Shown here: positions 16,099 to 23,912 of the stretch, one piece after another
Layout: the number at the start of each line of letters is the position of its first letter
Numbering within the stretch: the first letter of the stretch is position 1
Source of the DNA: a bacterium
Lineage (GTDB): Bacteria; SZUA-79; Acidulodesulfobacterales; Acidulodesulfobacteraceae
Reading direction: 5' to 3'
DNA: 29,792 bases
NCBI GenBank assembly: GCA_021789455.1
Contig: JAJYJN010000005.1
Location: 1-29,792, forward strand
Made by a program: the position numbers and the translations under genes
Notes under the pieces: generated by a model
Told to the model about the DNA's origin: nothing
The model's input: the letters and a program-made list of their open reading frames with translations, nothing else
Databases searched by the model: none

Positions 16099-17190
16099 TT
16101 AGTTGTAAGCTATCCCCATCTTATCCAAAAGCGGTTCTACCGGCGTGACGTGAAAGTTTAATCCGGCTTCCTTAAAAGGATGCGCCCCTAAAGCGAGAGC
16201 AGCTAACTGGGAATAAAACACGACGGGATAATGGTAATCTTCTCCGACGGCTTTCTGTATCCATTGCGTCTTGTCGAAAGTCGTTCCGCAGCCTGTGCAG
16301 TTGACCAATATCATATCGGGATCTACTTCCTGCTTAATCGCCTTTAATTTAATGTTTTGGGCGGACCTGGTGAATTCTCTGTTGACTAAAATATGCCTGA
16401 ATCCGAATCCGCAGCACATAAACCATTTAGAGTATTCCTCCATCTGCACGCCGAGGTGCGACGCTAATCCGCCTACGACGATGGGTCTTTTTCCGCCGAT
16501 TATGTCGTCGGATACCTGTTTAAAGAAATGGCATCCGTAATGCTCTACAGCCCTTAACCCTTTAATTCCCTCAATCCTTTTAGGGTCTGCCGCCGCCAGT
16601 ATTTTATCTCTCAAAGCATATGCTATCTCGCTGTCGTGGACTATTTCTTCTGGAATGACGAGTTCTCTACCTAATTTTGCAAGAACTTTTTTTACGGAAT
16701 CCCTCAACTCTTTATTTTCTACCAACAGATGCCTCATTTCTAAATAGTTTCCGAAACTGGTAACGCAGTGTATAGTAAAATTATAGCCTTCTTCATATGC
16801 CCTGTGCCAGTTCCTGGCGGCAACCGAAGCGAGCTGAACAAGATTCCCCAGACCGGATGCATGATAATTCCATGCCGTACATGAAGTCTGCTGCATATCG
16901 TTGTAATATTTTATTCCGAGTTTATCCCTGTAATAAAAATTAGACCTAGGAACGCCCGGAAGATTTGCACACTGGCCGCAGCTCTTATGCTGATAGTGCA
17001 TATCTAAAGGCACTTTCTTTTTTATGCCGTACATAACCTCTTCTTCCTTATACTGCCCTATAATACGGCCTATCTTGATTTCGCCTTCTTCCTCTAATTT
17101 TTTCATTTCGGCCCTGATGTCGTGCACATGGTAATTCATGCCCTTAGCATGATTTATGCCGGTTTTAACGTCGTTTATCTCATAAGACAT
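16099..17190 (-). CDS. shdrB1: sHdrB1, heterodisulfide-reductase-like CCG-domain subunit
   Basis: HdrB-type protein of 363 residues, with an N-terminal extension of about 60 relative to sHdrB2. The C-terminal CCG motif is complete: Cys220, Cys259-Cys260-Gly, Cys298, Cys301. The N-terminal half is different: CGQC (Cys71, 74), Cys104 and Cys142, with no CCG. So one normal non-cubane cluster site and one altered site are expected. Start: the ATG at 17190 has GGAGG 6 nt upstream. A longer reading from TTG at 17202 is possible on paper, but that TTG is part of the Shine-Dalgarno site itself. It lies 42 nt after shdrC1 and co-transcribes with it. Confidence 0.9.
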   Translation of the reverse strand: MSYEINDVKTGINHAKGMNYHVHDIRAEMKKLEEEGEIKIGRIIGQYKEEEVMYGIKKKVPLDMHYQHKSCGQCANLPGVPRSNFYYRDKLGIKYYNDMQQTSCTAWNYHASGLGNLVQLASVAARNWHRAYEEGYNFTIHCVTSFGNYLEMRHLLVENKELRDSVKKVLAKLGRELVIPEEIVHDSEIAYALRDKILAAADPKRIEGIKGLRAVEHYGCHFFKQVSDDIIGGKRPIVVGGLASHLGVQMEEYSKWFMCCGFGFRHILVNREFTRSAQNIKLKAIKQEVDPDMILVNCTGCGTTFDKTQWIQKAVGEDYHYPVVFYSQLAALALGAHPFKEAGLNFHVTPVEPLLDKMGIAYN

Positions 17191-17232
17191 AATGTCCTCC
17201 AAAATTTATAGTATTTTTTTACTTTTTAGACT

Positions 17233-17967
17233 TTACTTTTTAGACGCCTCTAATTTTTCTTTTTTTTCCTGAATTTTTGCTTCCATTTCGTCTTTTTTGT
17301 CTTCCATATCGTCCTGAACTATATCGACTAAAAACGGAAATACGGTCCCAACCTTTTCTAAAGCGCCGCTTTCTTCCCATATCTTTTGCATTTCGTATAT
17401 GGTGTAATCTTCCGCGGCCCATGCTCTATCGACGACATTCATACCCGGAAAACCTTCAAAAAGCTCTTCCCTCATTTCCATTTTTTTAGACGAAAGCTCT
17501 ATCATCCTAGGACCCCAGTCCGGAAAAGCATCCGGAGAAAGCATATCCGGCGCGAGCTGGTTGCCTCTTGTTAAAACTAATTTTGCGATTCTGGTATAAC
17601 CTGCAAGCGCTTCGGCGGCCAGACCTTCCCTGACTGCAATCTCTCTCATAGCCATAACGATATCCGCGGCGGAATTCTCTTTGGGACATCTGTATTTACA
17701 GCTGTAACACTGGGCGCAGTTCCAAATCTTGCCCTTCATGTACTCTTCGATAGTCTCCTCGTCTCCTTCTATAATCATCTGACAGACTTCGCGCGGAGAG
17801 TAATCGTAAAATGCGGCGGCGGGGCAGTTTGCCACGCAAGTTCCGCAGTTTAGACAACCGTGCAGAGATTCTTTAATGCGGAAATCTTTCATAATTTCCT
17901 TATAAAAGTGTCCGCCCTTAGCGCTTTCGATTTCTTCCGTAATAGGATTCTTGTTTTCTTCGCTCAT
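17233..17967 (-). CDS. shdrC1: sHdrC1, heterodisulfide-reductase-like ferredoxin subunit
   Basis: An HdrC-type protein of 244 residues, first gene of the shdr cluster. Two ferredoxin motifs, CLNCGTCVANCP (Cys38, 41, 44, 48) and CAQCYSCKYRCP (Cys84, 87, 90, 94), bind two [4Fe-4S] clusters for electron transfer between sHdrA and sHdrB1. The C-terminal end is a lysine/glutamate-rich helix (MEDKKDEMEAKIQEKKEK), perhaps a coiled coil. Start: ATG at 17967 with a perfect AGGAGG 9 nt upstream; an ATG at 17985 would place the ribosome site inside the gene. The order C1-B1-A-C2-B2 is the diagnostic sHdr arrangement and separates it from methanogen and sulfate-reducer Hdr clusters. Confidence 0.92.
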   Translation of the reverse strand: MSEENKNPITEEIESAKGGHFYKEIMKDFRIKESLHGCLNCGTCVANCPAAAFYDYSPREVCQMIIEGDEETIEEYMKGKIWNCAQCYSCKYRCPKENSAADIVMAMREIAVREGLAAEALAGYTRIAKLVLTRGNQLAPDMLSPDAFPDWGPRMIELSSKKMEMREELFEGFPGMNVVDRAWAAEDYTIYEMQKIWEESGALEKVGTVFPFLVDIVQDDMEDKKDEMEAKIQEKKEKLEASKK

Positions 17968-18033
17968 TTTAAAATACCTCCTCATATTTATATACTTTAA
18001 TCAATTTGCTTCGCAACTTTTAAGGTGTACCCA

Positions 18034-18188
18034 AATCCCGATTTAAAAAATATTTATAAGTTATAATGCTAAATAACACTGGATTCCCGCTTACGCGGGA
18101 ATGACACCCGTTTGGTTAAAAGTTAAATCCTCTCAAAGTCATTCCCGCGAAAGCGGGAATCCAGAATATAAAATCCTAAATCGGGATT
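18034..18188. mobile_element. MITE-like composite palindromic element
   Basis: About 155 bp with nested symmetry. The outer 12-bp inverted repeats are AATCCCGATTTA (18034-18045) and its complement (18177-18188). Inside are two 27-nt blocks in inverted orientation (18079-18105 and 18138-18164) that match at 26 of 27 positions; each is itself a hairpin built on ATTCCCGC/GCGGGAAT. There is no ORF. The GGATTCCCGC...GCGGGAATGAC core resembles widely dispersed non-autonomous palindromes of bacterial genomes. It lies between the sHdrR-like regulator and shdrC1, in the presumed control region. Confidence 0.7.
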
Positions 18189-18225
18189 AGGGGTGTAAAT
18201 ATTTGTCGATCTTTTGATATTTATG

Positions 18226-18241
18226 AAATTTGCGCAAATTT
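18226..18241. promoter_or_regulatory. 16-bp perfect palindrome, possible operator
   Basis: AAATTTGCGCAAATTT is a perfect palindrome in the spacer between the regulator gene and shdrC1, outside the MITE-like element. It has the size and symmetry of a binding site for a dimeric helix-turn-helix protein. It does not resemble the TATTCTA/TAGAATA site in front of the ArsR-type gene, so a second regulator would be needed. The remaining sequence of this 380-nt gap (17968-18347) shows no supported gene. Confidence 0.35.
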
Positions 18242-18347
18242 ATCGTAAAGATGCCGAAAACTTCCATGCATTCAGGCGCATTTATCCTGCACAACTGAAC
18301 GTTAAAAATTTTCAATAAAATAATAAAAAATTAAAAACGGATAACGA

Positions 18348-18737
18348 TTAACGGATATCGGGATTACTGTCGGATTTTAAGGCGGCATCGCCTGAAAATC
18401 TCAAGTCGGTATAATCTCCCGCATCTTTGATTTCCTTAATGTCTTTGACGAGCTGTCTTATTTTGGAATTTTTCAGATAATACAAGAGTTTATTATCGAC
18501 TCTCTTGTAATCTACCATCTGAGTGTTCCTTAAGACGGCTAAATGCTGGGATATGTTGGATTGGGTTTTACCCAAGGCGGAGGATATATCGTTTACGCTG
18601 ACTTCTTCATCGCAAACGATACATAAAATTCCTAATCTGATAGGATTTGACAAAAGTTTAAAGATGCTTGCCAAATCTTTGCATTTTCTGTTGAGGTTTT
18701 TGTCGTCCGTGCAAAACTCTTTTCCCATTTTTCCCAT
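18348..18737 (-). CDS. shdrR: ArsR-family transcriptional regulator, sHdrR-like
   Basis: A winged helix-turn-helix regulator with ArsR features: IFKLLSNPIRLGIL on the first helices and the recognition helix GKTQSNISQHLAVLRN, then the wing YKRVDNKLLYYL. Cysteines (numbered from the ATG at 18737) are Cys9, Cys19, and Cys39 and Cys42 in ILCIVCDEE; there is none in the C-terminal helix, unlike SqrR/BigR-type persulfide sensors that pair an early with a late cysteine. ArsR-type sHdrR represses shdr genes in Hyphomicrobium and responds to sulfur compounds; the same role is inferred from position. The start is uncertain: GTG at 18764 or ATG at 18728 are alternatives and none has a good ribosome site. 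It stands upstream of shdrC1 in the same direction and appears to be autoregulated. Confidence 0.82.
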   Translation of the reverse strand: MGKMGKEFCTDDKNLNRKCKDLASIFKLLSNPIRLGILCIVCDEEVSVNDISSALGKTQSNISQHLAVLRNTQMVDYKRVDNKLLYYLKNSKIRQLVKDIKEIKDAGDYTDLRFSGDAALKSDSNPDIR

Positions 18738-18780
18738 TTTTTTTAATTCTTTGCGATGTAGCACACCGCGATTATGTGTA

Positions 18781-18803
18781 TATTCTAAATATAGAATATT
18801 CTA
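18781..18803. promoter_or_regulatory. Palindromic operator overlapping the regulator promoter
   Basis: Three half-sites are packed together: TATTCTA (18781-18787), TAGAATA (18792-18798) and TATTCTA (18797-18803). They form the palindromes TATTCTA-N4-TAGAATA and the perfect TAGAATATTCTA. The site covers the -10 box and the spacer of the promoter, the normal place for an ArsR-family repressor that shuts off its own gene. Confidence 0.65.
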
Positions 18804-18816
18804 AAATTGTTGTCAA
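18788..18816 (-). promoter_or_regulatory. Strong sigma70 promoter of the sHdrR-like gene
   Basis: On the minus strand a perfect TTGACA (18816-18811), a 17-nt spacer and TATATT (18793-18788). Transcription would begin near 18781. It is the best promoter match I found in the window, which fits a gene whose output is set by repression rather than by a weak promoter. Confidence 0.7.
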
Positions 18817-18855
18817 GGGAAAAATAAAAAAATGTTTTAAAACCGCGTTATGAAG

Positions 18856-19617
18856 CTACAAGGAATGGCCGTTAAAATCTGATACGGATTTTTTCCAGTC
18901 TTTTCCTTCTTTTAAAAGTTCGGAAAAAATTTCGCCGGAAGAAAATTGATTATTCTTTAAATAATTTTTCCATAAATCGATAAAAATTCTTTTTTTAAGC
19001 CTTAAGGAATCTGTCGAAAGGGCGGTAAAATCTTTAAAAAATTTAGCCGTGCCTCCGTCGAAATCTTCGGCGCCGAAGATTTCCGTCAAATAATTAAATT
19101 TATATAATTCTTCAGCCGTATAATTTTTAGAAGTCAATATGATTTCCTTTGCTTTCTGTGCCCCTATTAAGAAGGCAAGCCTCAACACAGAATTAGAAGG
19201 CGACATTATGCCGTATTTTGACGACAAGTCCGCAAAAAATGATTTTTTTTCGGCAAGCCTGAAATCGCAGGAAGATACGATGTCAAGGCCTATCCCGCTT
19301 ACGGCCCCTTTCACGGAGCATATAACCGGAACAGGCGACTCGGCGATATGCCTGCACATAACGTTCAAAACCGTAACGTAATATCTTGCGCCGTCCCTGT
19401 CGAGTCCTGCAATTTCCTTGATTTCCGGTCCGGTCGCAAAATAATCCGGATTGGAGCTTTTTATTAAAATTGCTTTCAGTTCTATTTCTTTTTCGATATT
19501 TCCTTCGAAAATTTTTATTAGTTCGTTCATTCCGGTTATATCGAACGTATTTTTGCCGCCCAAATCAATATCTATTTCGGCTAACGAGCCGTTTTTTCGA
19601 TCGAATCTTATAGGCAT
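18856..19617 (-). CDS. Crotonase-fold protein, enoyl-CoA hydratase/isomerase family, catalytic residues altered
   Basis: The 253 residues follow the crotonase fold: ATGPEIKEIAG (61-71) at the first oxyanion-hole strand and VKGAVSGIGLDIVSSCDFRLAE (102-123) at the second. The two catalytic glutamates of enoyl-CoA hydratase are not conserved: the first position is Asp112 and the second aligns with Ser132 (FFADLSSKYGI). It is therefore probably not a simple hydratase; an isomerase, hydrolase or other acyl-CoA function is possible, substrate unknown. ATG at 19617 with AGAGGT just upstream. It follows the RND permease gene by 24 nt on the same strand and may be in its operon; 91 nt then separate it from the sHdrR-like gene. 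Confidence 0.8.
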   Translation of the reverse strand: MPIRFDRKNGSLAEIDIDLGGKNTFDITGMNELIKIFEGNIEKEIELKAILIKSSNPDYFATGPEIKEIAGLDRDGARYYVTVLNVMCRHIAESPVPVICSVKGAVSGIGLDIVSSCDFRLAEKKSFFADLSSKYGIMSPSNSVLRLAFLIGAQKAKEIILTSKNYTAEELYKFNYLTEIFGAEDFDGGTAKFFKDFTALSTDSLRLKKRIFIDLWKNYLKNNQFSSGEIFSELLKEGKDWKKSVSDFNGHSL

Positions 19618-19641
19618 AATCTACCTCTTTAAATTAATTGA

Positions 19642-22600
19642 TTATAAATTATCGTGAACGTCTTCTTTATGCCATCTTCTTCCTTCTACCATATAATATA
19701 GCACGGGAATTACGACGAGCGTTAAGGTAGTAGAGGCTAACATGCCGAAAATGAGCGCCCATGCCAGACCGTTCCATACAGGGTCGGTTACGAGTATCGC
19801 CGAACCGAATATAACGGCAAGAGCCGTTATTATAATTGGTCTTGCCCTCATAGCCCCGGCTTCTACCAGCGAATCTATTATATTATTGCCTTCTTTTTTT
19901 TTGTCGTTAATAAATTCCAGTAAAAGTAAAGAATTTCTTATAACTATGCCTGACAATGCAATCGCCCCTATCATTGAAGTGGCGGTAAAATAAACCCTTA
20001 TCAAGGCGAACCCCGGCATTATGCCTATCATTTCAAGAGGAATCGCCCCCATAAGTATTAAAGGGATAATAAAAGAACCGGTATAGCCTACCAAGAGTAT
20101 ATAGATAAGAAGGATTGCTATTCCCATTGCCGCGCCGAGCTGTGCGAATACCTTAAGCGTAAGATTCCACTCTCCGCCCCACCTTATATGATATCCCGCA
20201 GGAAGAGGATGCTTTAAGAAATGCAGAAAAAGATCTAAATTTGCATACATAGGGCTTCTTTTTACAACTTTGCCGTAAACATAAACTAACGGCTTTAAAT
20301 CTCTTTCGTAAATCATATTATGCAAATAGCCCCGCTTTATTTTTATCACCGAATTTAAGGGTATTAACCTGCCGGCCGAAGGCGCATATATCCATATGCC
20401 CGATAAGCCGCTTACCCCCGTTCTGAATGAACCGGGCATCCTTAAAAAAATATCTTCCTGATGAAGGTGTCCTTTTTTATGAATAGTTCCCACGCTCATT
20501 CCGTTGTTTAAAAGATAAAGCGACTGAGCAATCATTTCGGTGCTTATTCCCAGCATCGCCGCCTTTCTTCTTCTAACGATGACCGCCGCCTTTCTTATCC
20601 GGCGCTTATATGAGGAATTTACGTCGGTAACCCCCCTCGTTGTTTTCATCTTCGCTTCTACTATTTTTGAAAGTTTTTCCTGCTCGTTGTAATTTTTACC
20701 GTAAATTTCCGCTACTATAGTCGATTTTACCGGAGGTCCGGGCGGGCTTTCCAAAACCTTTACCGTAGCATTATATTCTTTTCCGATTTTATGCACGTCG
20801 GGAAGAATGTTTAAAACAAGCTGATGTGAAGACGTGTTTCTTTTGTCTTTGTCTATGAGGTTAACCCTTATTTCCGAGAACCAGCTTGCATTTCTAAAAT
20901 TAGCCCCACTCAAAAGTCCGGAAAAATCGATAACTGAGGGTGTTCCTACCGTAACCACGTAGTTTTTTACCTGCTTTATTCGCTTCAAATAATTCACTAT
21001 CTGCATAGTGGCGATATTGGTATCCTGAAAAGTAGAACCGGGGCGTTTGTTTACAGTAATCAAAAAAGTGTTGGTATTTGCGACGGGAAGCATTTTAAAT
21101 TTTACTATTTTTAAAACCGGAAGAGACATAGCTAAAATAAATAAAATTACTACGACCGACATAAATATATATCTTTTCTTCTTATTTAAAAGCAGGGGCA
21201 TTAATATTTTAGAATACAGGCCTTTTTTGCCGTCTTTGCCGTGCTCTTTTAATTCTTTTTTGCGAATCAGCGCCATTCCTCTTTCGTTTGCCATAAGTTT
21301 AAGGTAAAACCACGGAACTACTGTGAGGGCTACAAATAAAGAAACGAGCATTGCTATTGGAACGTTAAAAGGGATAGGCCTCATATAAGGGCCCATCATT
21401 CCCGTTACGAATAGCATTGGAATAAAGGACGATATAACCGCAAGAGTAGCAAAAAAATTAGGATTGCCTATTTCGTTTACGGCATCCACCGCATAAGCGG
21501 GAAGTATGTTTCTTTCTTTTGAAAAAACCCTTTCTATGTTATCGATGACTACTATGGCGTTATCGACTAAAAGCCCAAGGGAAAGAATTAATGCGAACAG
21601 GGTAATCCTGTTTAAAGTTTGATGGAAAATATAAGCTATCCCGAGGGTGAGAAACAGCATCAGCGGAATTGTAAAAGCAACTATGAAAGCTTCCCTCCAG
21701 CCTAATATTATTAAAAGAAGTACTATTACTATAACTATGCTTATTATAAGATGAAACAGCAATTTATTTACGGCATTGTTTGCTTTTTTTCCGTCATTTC
21801 TGGTTATTGTATAGTGAACGCCGGCGGGAAGGCTTGTTTCGGCAATTTTATGAAATTTCGCGAGAACGCTGTTCACAACCTCAACCGCGTTCTTCCCTCT
21901 TCTTTTTGCGACGGCTATGGTTACGGCAGGGTAAATACCCTTGGAATCTTTAATAACCCTGTCGTTTGCATTAATTTTTCTGTAGTTATTTCCGAATCCT
22001 ATTTCCGATAAAAAATTTAACGGCTTATACGAATATTTAATCTTTGCTACATCCTTAAGATAAACGGGTTTTCCGTTATAAACGGATATTATAAAGTTCT
22101 CGACCGAACTTACATGGTGAAAATATCCGCCTGCCGTCAGAAACATTTTTTTATTGTTTTTCTGAAGAAAACCTGCCGGAATGTTTATATTGGTTCCTTT
22201 AAGCTCCTGCGCTATCATTAACGGAGAAACGTTATAACCAGCCATTTTCAAGGGATTCAGATAAACGTTGAGTTGTTTGTATCTTGCGCCGTTTAAAAAA
22301 GTTACCCCGGTTCCCTTAACGGAATCGAGCCTGTCTAATATCCTGCCTGCAATAGTCGTAAGATAACCCGCGTTATATTTTTTGCTCCATAGCGTGATAT
22401 TTAAAATAGGCACGTGGTTTACGTCTATGGGCTTAATGAGCGGCCTCATTGCGCCCTTAGGAATTTCGTCGAGGTTTGAAAATACTTTATTATATATATC
22501 TACTAAGCTTTTATTGCGGCTTGCGTTGACATGAAACTCTACGGTAACTATGGATTCTGAGTTCATCGATATCGAGTAAACGTGCTTAACTCCCGGAATC

Positions 22601-22833
22601 TGCCACATTTTTCTTTCTAACGGCTTTGTTACTAAGTTTTTAACCTGCTCGCCGCTCGCTCCGGGAAATCTGACTATTACGTTTGCCGCCGGAACTATAA
22701 TCTGCGGATTATACTGCCTAGGGGTAAGAAGAACCGCTATTATTCCGAAACCTATGCTAAAAAGGATTAATAAAAGCGTTATCTTGTTTTCTATAAAATA
22801 TTCGGTAATTTTAGCGCTGAAATTTTTATTCAT
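19642..22833 (-). CDS. RND-family efflux permease (AcrB-like, inner membrane)
   Basis: A 1063-residue RND transporter, the normal length. TM1 at about 18-36 is followed by a large periplasmic porter region (to about 357), a block of membrane helices (358-520), a second periplasmic region and the final helices. TM4 carries GLLVDNAIVVIDNIER, with Asp424 but Asn425 where AcrB has a second Asp. In TM10 the conserved lysine position reads IRNSLLLLEF, with Arg966. A proton relay built on Asp and Arg is likely but unusual. Substrate cannot be told. The adaptor gene is 26 nt upstream (transcriptionally first); no outer membrane channel gene is seen nearby, so a TolC encoded elsewhere is assumed. ATG at 22833 with AAGGAG 12-13 nt upstream. 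Confidence 0.92.
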   Translation of the reverse strand: MNKNFSAKITEYFIENKITLLLILFSIGFGIIAVLLTPRQYNPQIIVPAANVIVRFPGASGEQVKNLVTKPLERKMWQIPGVKHVYSISMNSESIVTVEFHVNASRNKSLVDIYNKVFSNLDEIPKGAMRPLIKPIDVNHVPILNITLWSKKYNAGYLTTIAGRILDRLDSVKGTGVTFLNGARYKQLNVYLNPLKMAGYNVSPLMIAQELKGTNINIPAGFLQKNNKKMFLTAGGYFHHVSSVENFIISVYNGKPVYLKDVAKIKYSYKPLNFLSEIGFGNNYRKINANDRVIKDSKGIYPAVTIAVAKRRGKNAVEVVNSVLAKFHKIAETSLPAGVHYTITRNDGKKANNAVNKLLFHLIISIVIVIVLLLIILGWREAFIVAFTIPLMLFLTLGIAYIFHQTLNRITLFALILSLGLLVDNAIVVIDNIERVFSKERNILPAYAVDAVNEIGNPNFFATLAVISSFIPMLFVTGMMGPYMRPIPFNVPIAMLVSLFVALTVVPWFYLKLMANERGMALIRKKELKEHGKDGKKGLYSKILMPLLLNKKKRYIFMSVVVILFILAMSLPVLKIVKFKMLPVANTNTFLITVNKRPGSTFQDTNIATMQIVNYLKRIKQVKNYVVTVGTPSVIDFSGLLSGANFRNASWFSEIRVNLIDKDKRNTSSHQLVLNILPDVHKIGKEYNATVKVLESPPGPPVKSTIVAEIYGKNYNEQEKLSKIVEAKMKTTRGVTDVNSSYKRRIRKAAVIVRRRKAAMLGISTEMIAQSLYLLNNGMSVGTIHKKGHLHQEDIFLRMPGSFRTGVSGLSGIWIYAPSAGRLIPLNSVIKIKRGYLHNMIYERDLKPLVYVYGKVVKRSPMYANLDLFLHFLKHPLPAGYHIRWGGEWNLTLKVFAQLGAAMGIAILLIYILLVGYTGSFIIPLILMGAIPLEMIGIMPGFALIRVYFTATSMIGAIALSGIVIRNSLLLLEFINDKKKEGNNIIDSLVEAGAMRARPIIITALAVIFGSAILVTDPVWNGLAWALIFGMLASTTLTLVVIPVLYYMVEGRRWHKEDVHDNL

Positions 22834-22859
22834 TTATCTAAAAAACTCCTTATCTTGTA

Positions 22860-23912
22860 TTATAACTTCGGGTTCACATAGCTTCCTGCGCTTATTTTGT
22901 CTAAATCGGTTGTTACTATAATCATTCCGGGATTTAATCCGTTTATGATTACGATAAAATTATTTTTATACGTCCTGCCCCTTTTTACCGGCTGAAACAC
23001 GACTTCGCCGGCGCCGTTAACGGTATAAACTCCGGTAATGCCGAGTCTCCTTACGACGGCGGATTTCGGAACGGTTATAGCTTTCCTTTTTCCTATTTTA
23101 AATCTTGCCGTTCCGTACATTCCCGGCATCAGCCCGGATTTTTCGGCGCCTTTTATGGCAATTCTAACTAAGACGGAATGGGAATAAGGATTGGCAGACC
23201 TTACTACGGATATTACTTTTCCTTCGACAGATTTATTTATAGACGAAAAATTCAATTTAACGGCTTCGGCGTTTTTTATTTTGCTAAAATATTTGACGTT
23301 TACGGATGTCTTAAATTCCAATTTCTTAAGGCTTTGAATTATTAACAGCATCTGTCCGGGCGCGACAAGGTCGCCCATGGAAACGTTTTTTTTAGTTATG
23401 ACCCCGTCGATAGGAGAATAAATATTTTTGTAATCCAAATAGTTCCCGGCTTCGTTCAAGTCGGCTTTAGCCACTTTATACTGCATTAAGGTATTGTCGT
23501 ACATCTGTCTCGACACAGAATTTTCTTTATATAATCTCTTAATCCTGTCGTATGTTTTTTTTGCGTTAATAAATCCGGCTTTCGCGGCATAATATTTTGA
23601 GCCTATTTCGGGGGCGCTTAATTTTAATAAAAGCTGCCCCCTGTAAACTGCCTGACCCTGATGGGCGTTTTCCGAAACTACGTATCCCATAATATGGGCG
23701 GATATGGCTGTATTATTTAATGAATCCGTATTTCCCGGAGATTTAAGATAATCCGGAATAATGCTGTATTGAGTTTTAAATGCGCCGACGCTCAGCTTTG
23801 ATTTAGTTTCTCCCGTAACGCCCTGCTTTTTTGCGCATCCGCTTAACGATAATGATAATACTGTAAAGAATACCGCTAAAACGGCGTAAAATCTACCGTT
23901 GATTTTTTTCAT
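22860..23912 (-). CDS. RND efflux periplasmic adaptor lipoprotein (MFP family)
   Basis: A 350-residue adaptor. The N-terminus is a lipoprotein signal with lipobox LSGC, Cys26 as the acylated residue. Then come a barrel-sandwich (lipoyl-like) half motif (about 68-100: HIMGYVVSENAHQGQAVYRG), a short coiled-coil hairpin (about 107-150), the second half (IYSPIDGVITKKNVSMGDLV), a beta-barrel and a membrane-proximal domain (VPKSAVVRR). It bridges the permease to an outer membrane channel. It comes first in the operon, 26 nt before the permease gene. Upstream the 140-nt gap to the gspF-like gene is AT-rich and shows no supported feature. Confidence 0.92.
   Translation of the reverse strand: MKKINGRFYAVLAVFFTVLSLSLSGCAKKQGVTGETKSKLSVGAFKTQYSIIPDYLKSPGNTDSLNNTAISAHIMGYVVSENAHQGQAVYRGQLLLKLSAPEIGSKYYAAKAGFINAKKTYDRIKRLYKENSVSRQMYDNTLMQYKVAKADLNEAGNYLDYKNIYSPIDGVITKKNVSMGDLVAPGQMLLIIQSLKKLEFKTSVNVKYFSKIKNAEAVKLNFSSINKSVEGKVISVVRSANPYSHSVLVRIAIKGAEKSGLMPGMYGTARFKIGKRKAITVPKSAVVRRLGITGVYTVNGAGEVVFQPVKRGRTYKNNFIVIINGLNPGMIIVTTDLDKISAGSYVNPKL

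Noticed and set aside
13371..17967. Energy-conserving HdrABC or flavin-bifurcating complex of sulfate reducers or methanogens
   Set aside because: sHdrA is short without inserted ferredoxins, both B and C are duplicated in the order C1-B1-A-C2-B2, there is no MvhD or Flox gene, and lbpA is adjacent.
17989..18016. TTGCGA/TATATA pair as promoter of shdrC1
   Set aside because: The predicted transcript would start inside the shdrC1 Shine-Dalgarno site; spacing is also 16 nt. The shdr promoter remains unidentified.
18079..18164. CRISPR repeats
   Set aside because: Only two units and in inverted orientation; they form a palindromic element, not a direct-repeat array.
18198..18278. 26-codon ORF on the minus strand between the regulator and shdrC1
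   Set aside because: No ribosome site before its ATG (18278) and it runs into the MITE-flanking sequence; no sign of a real small gene.
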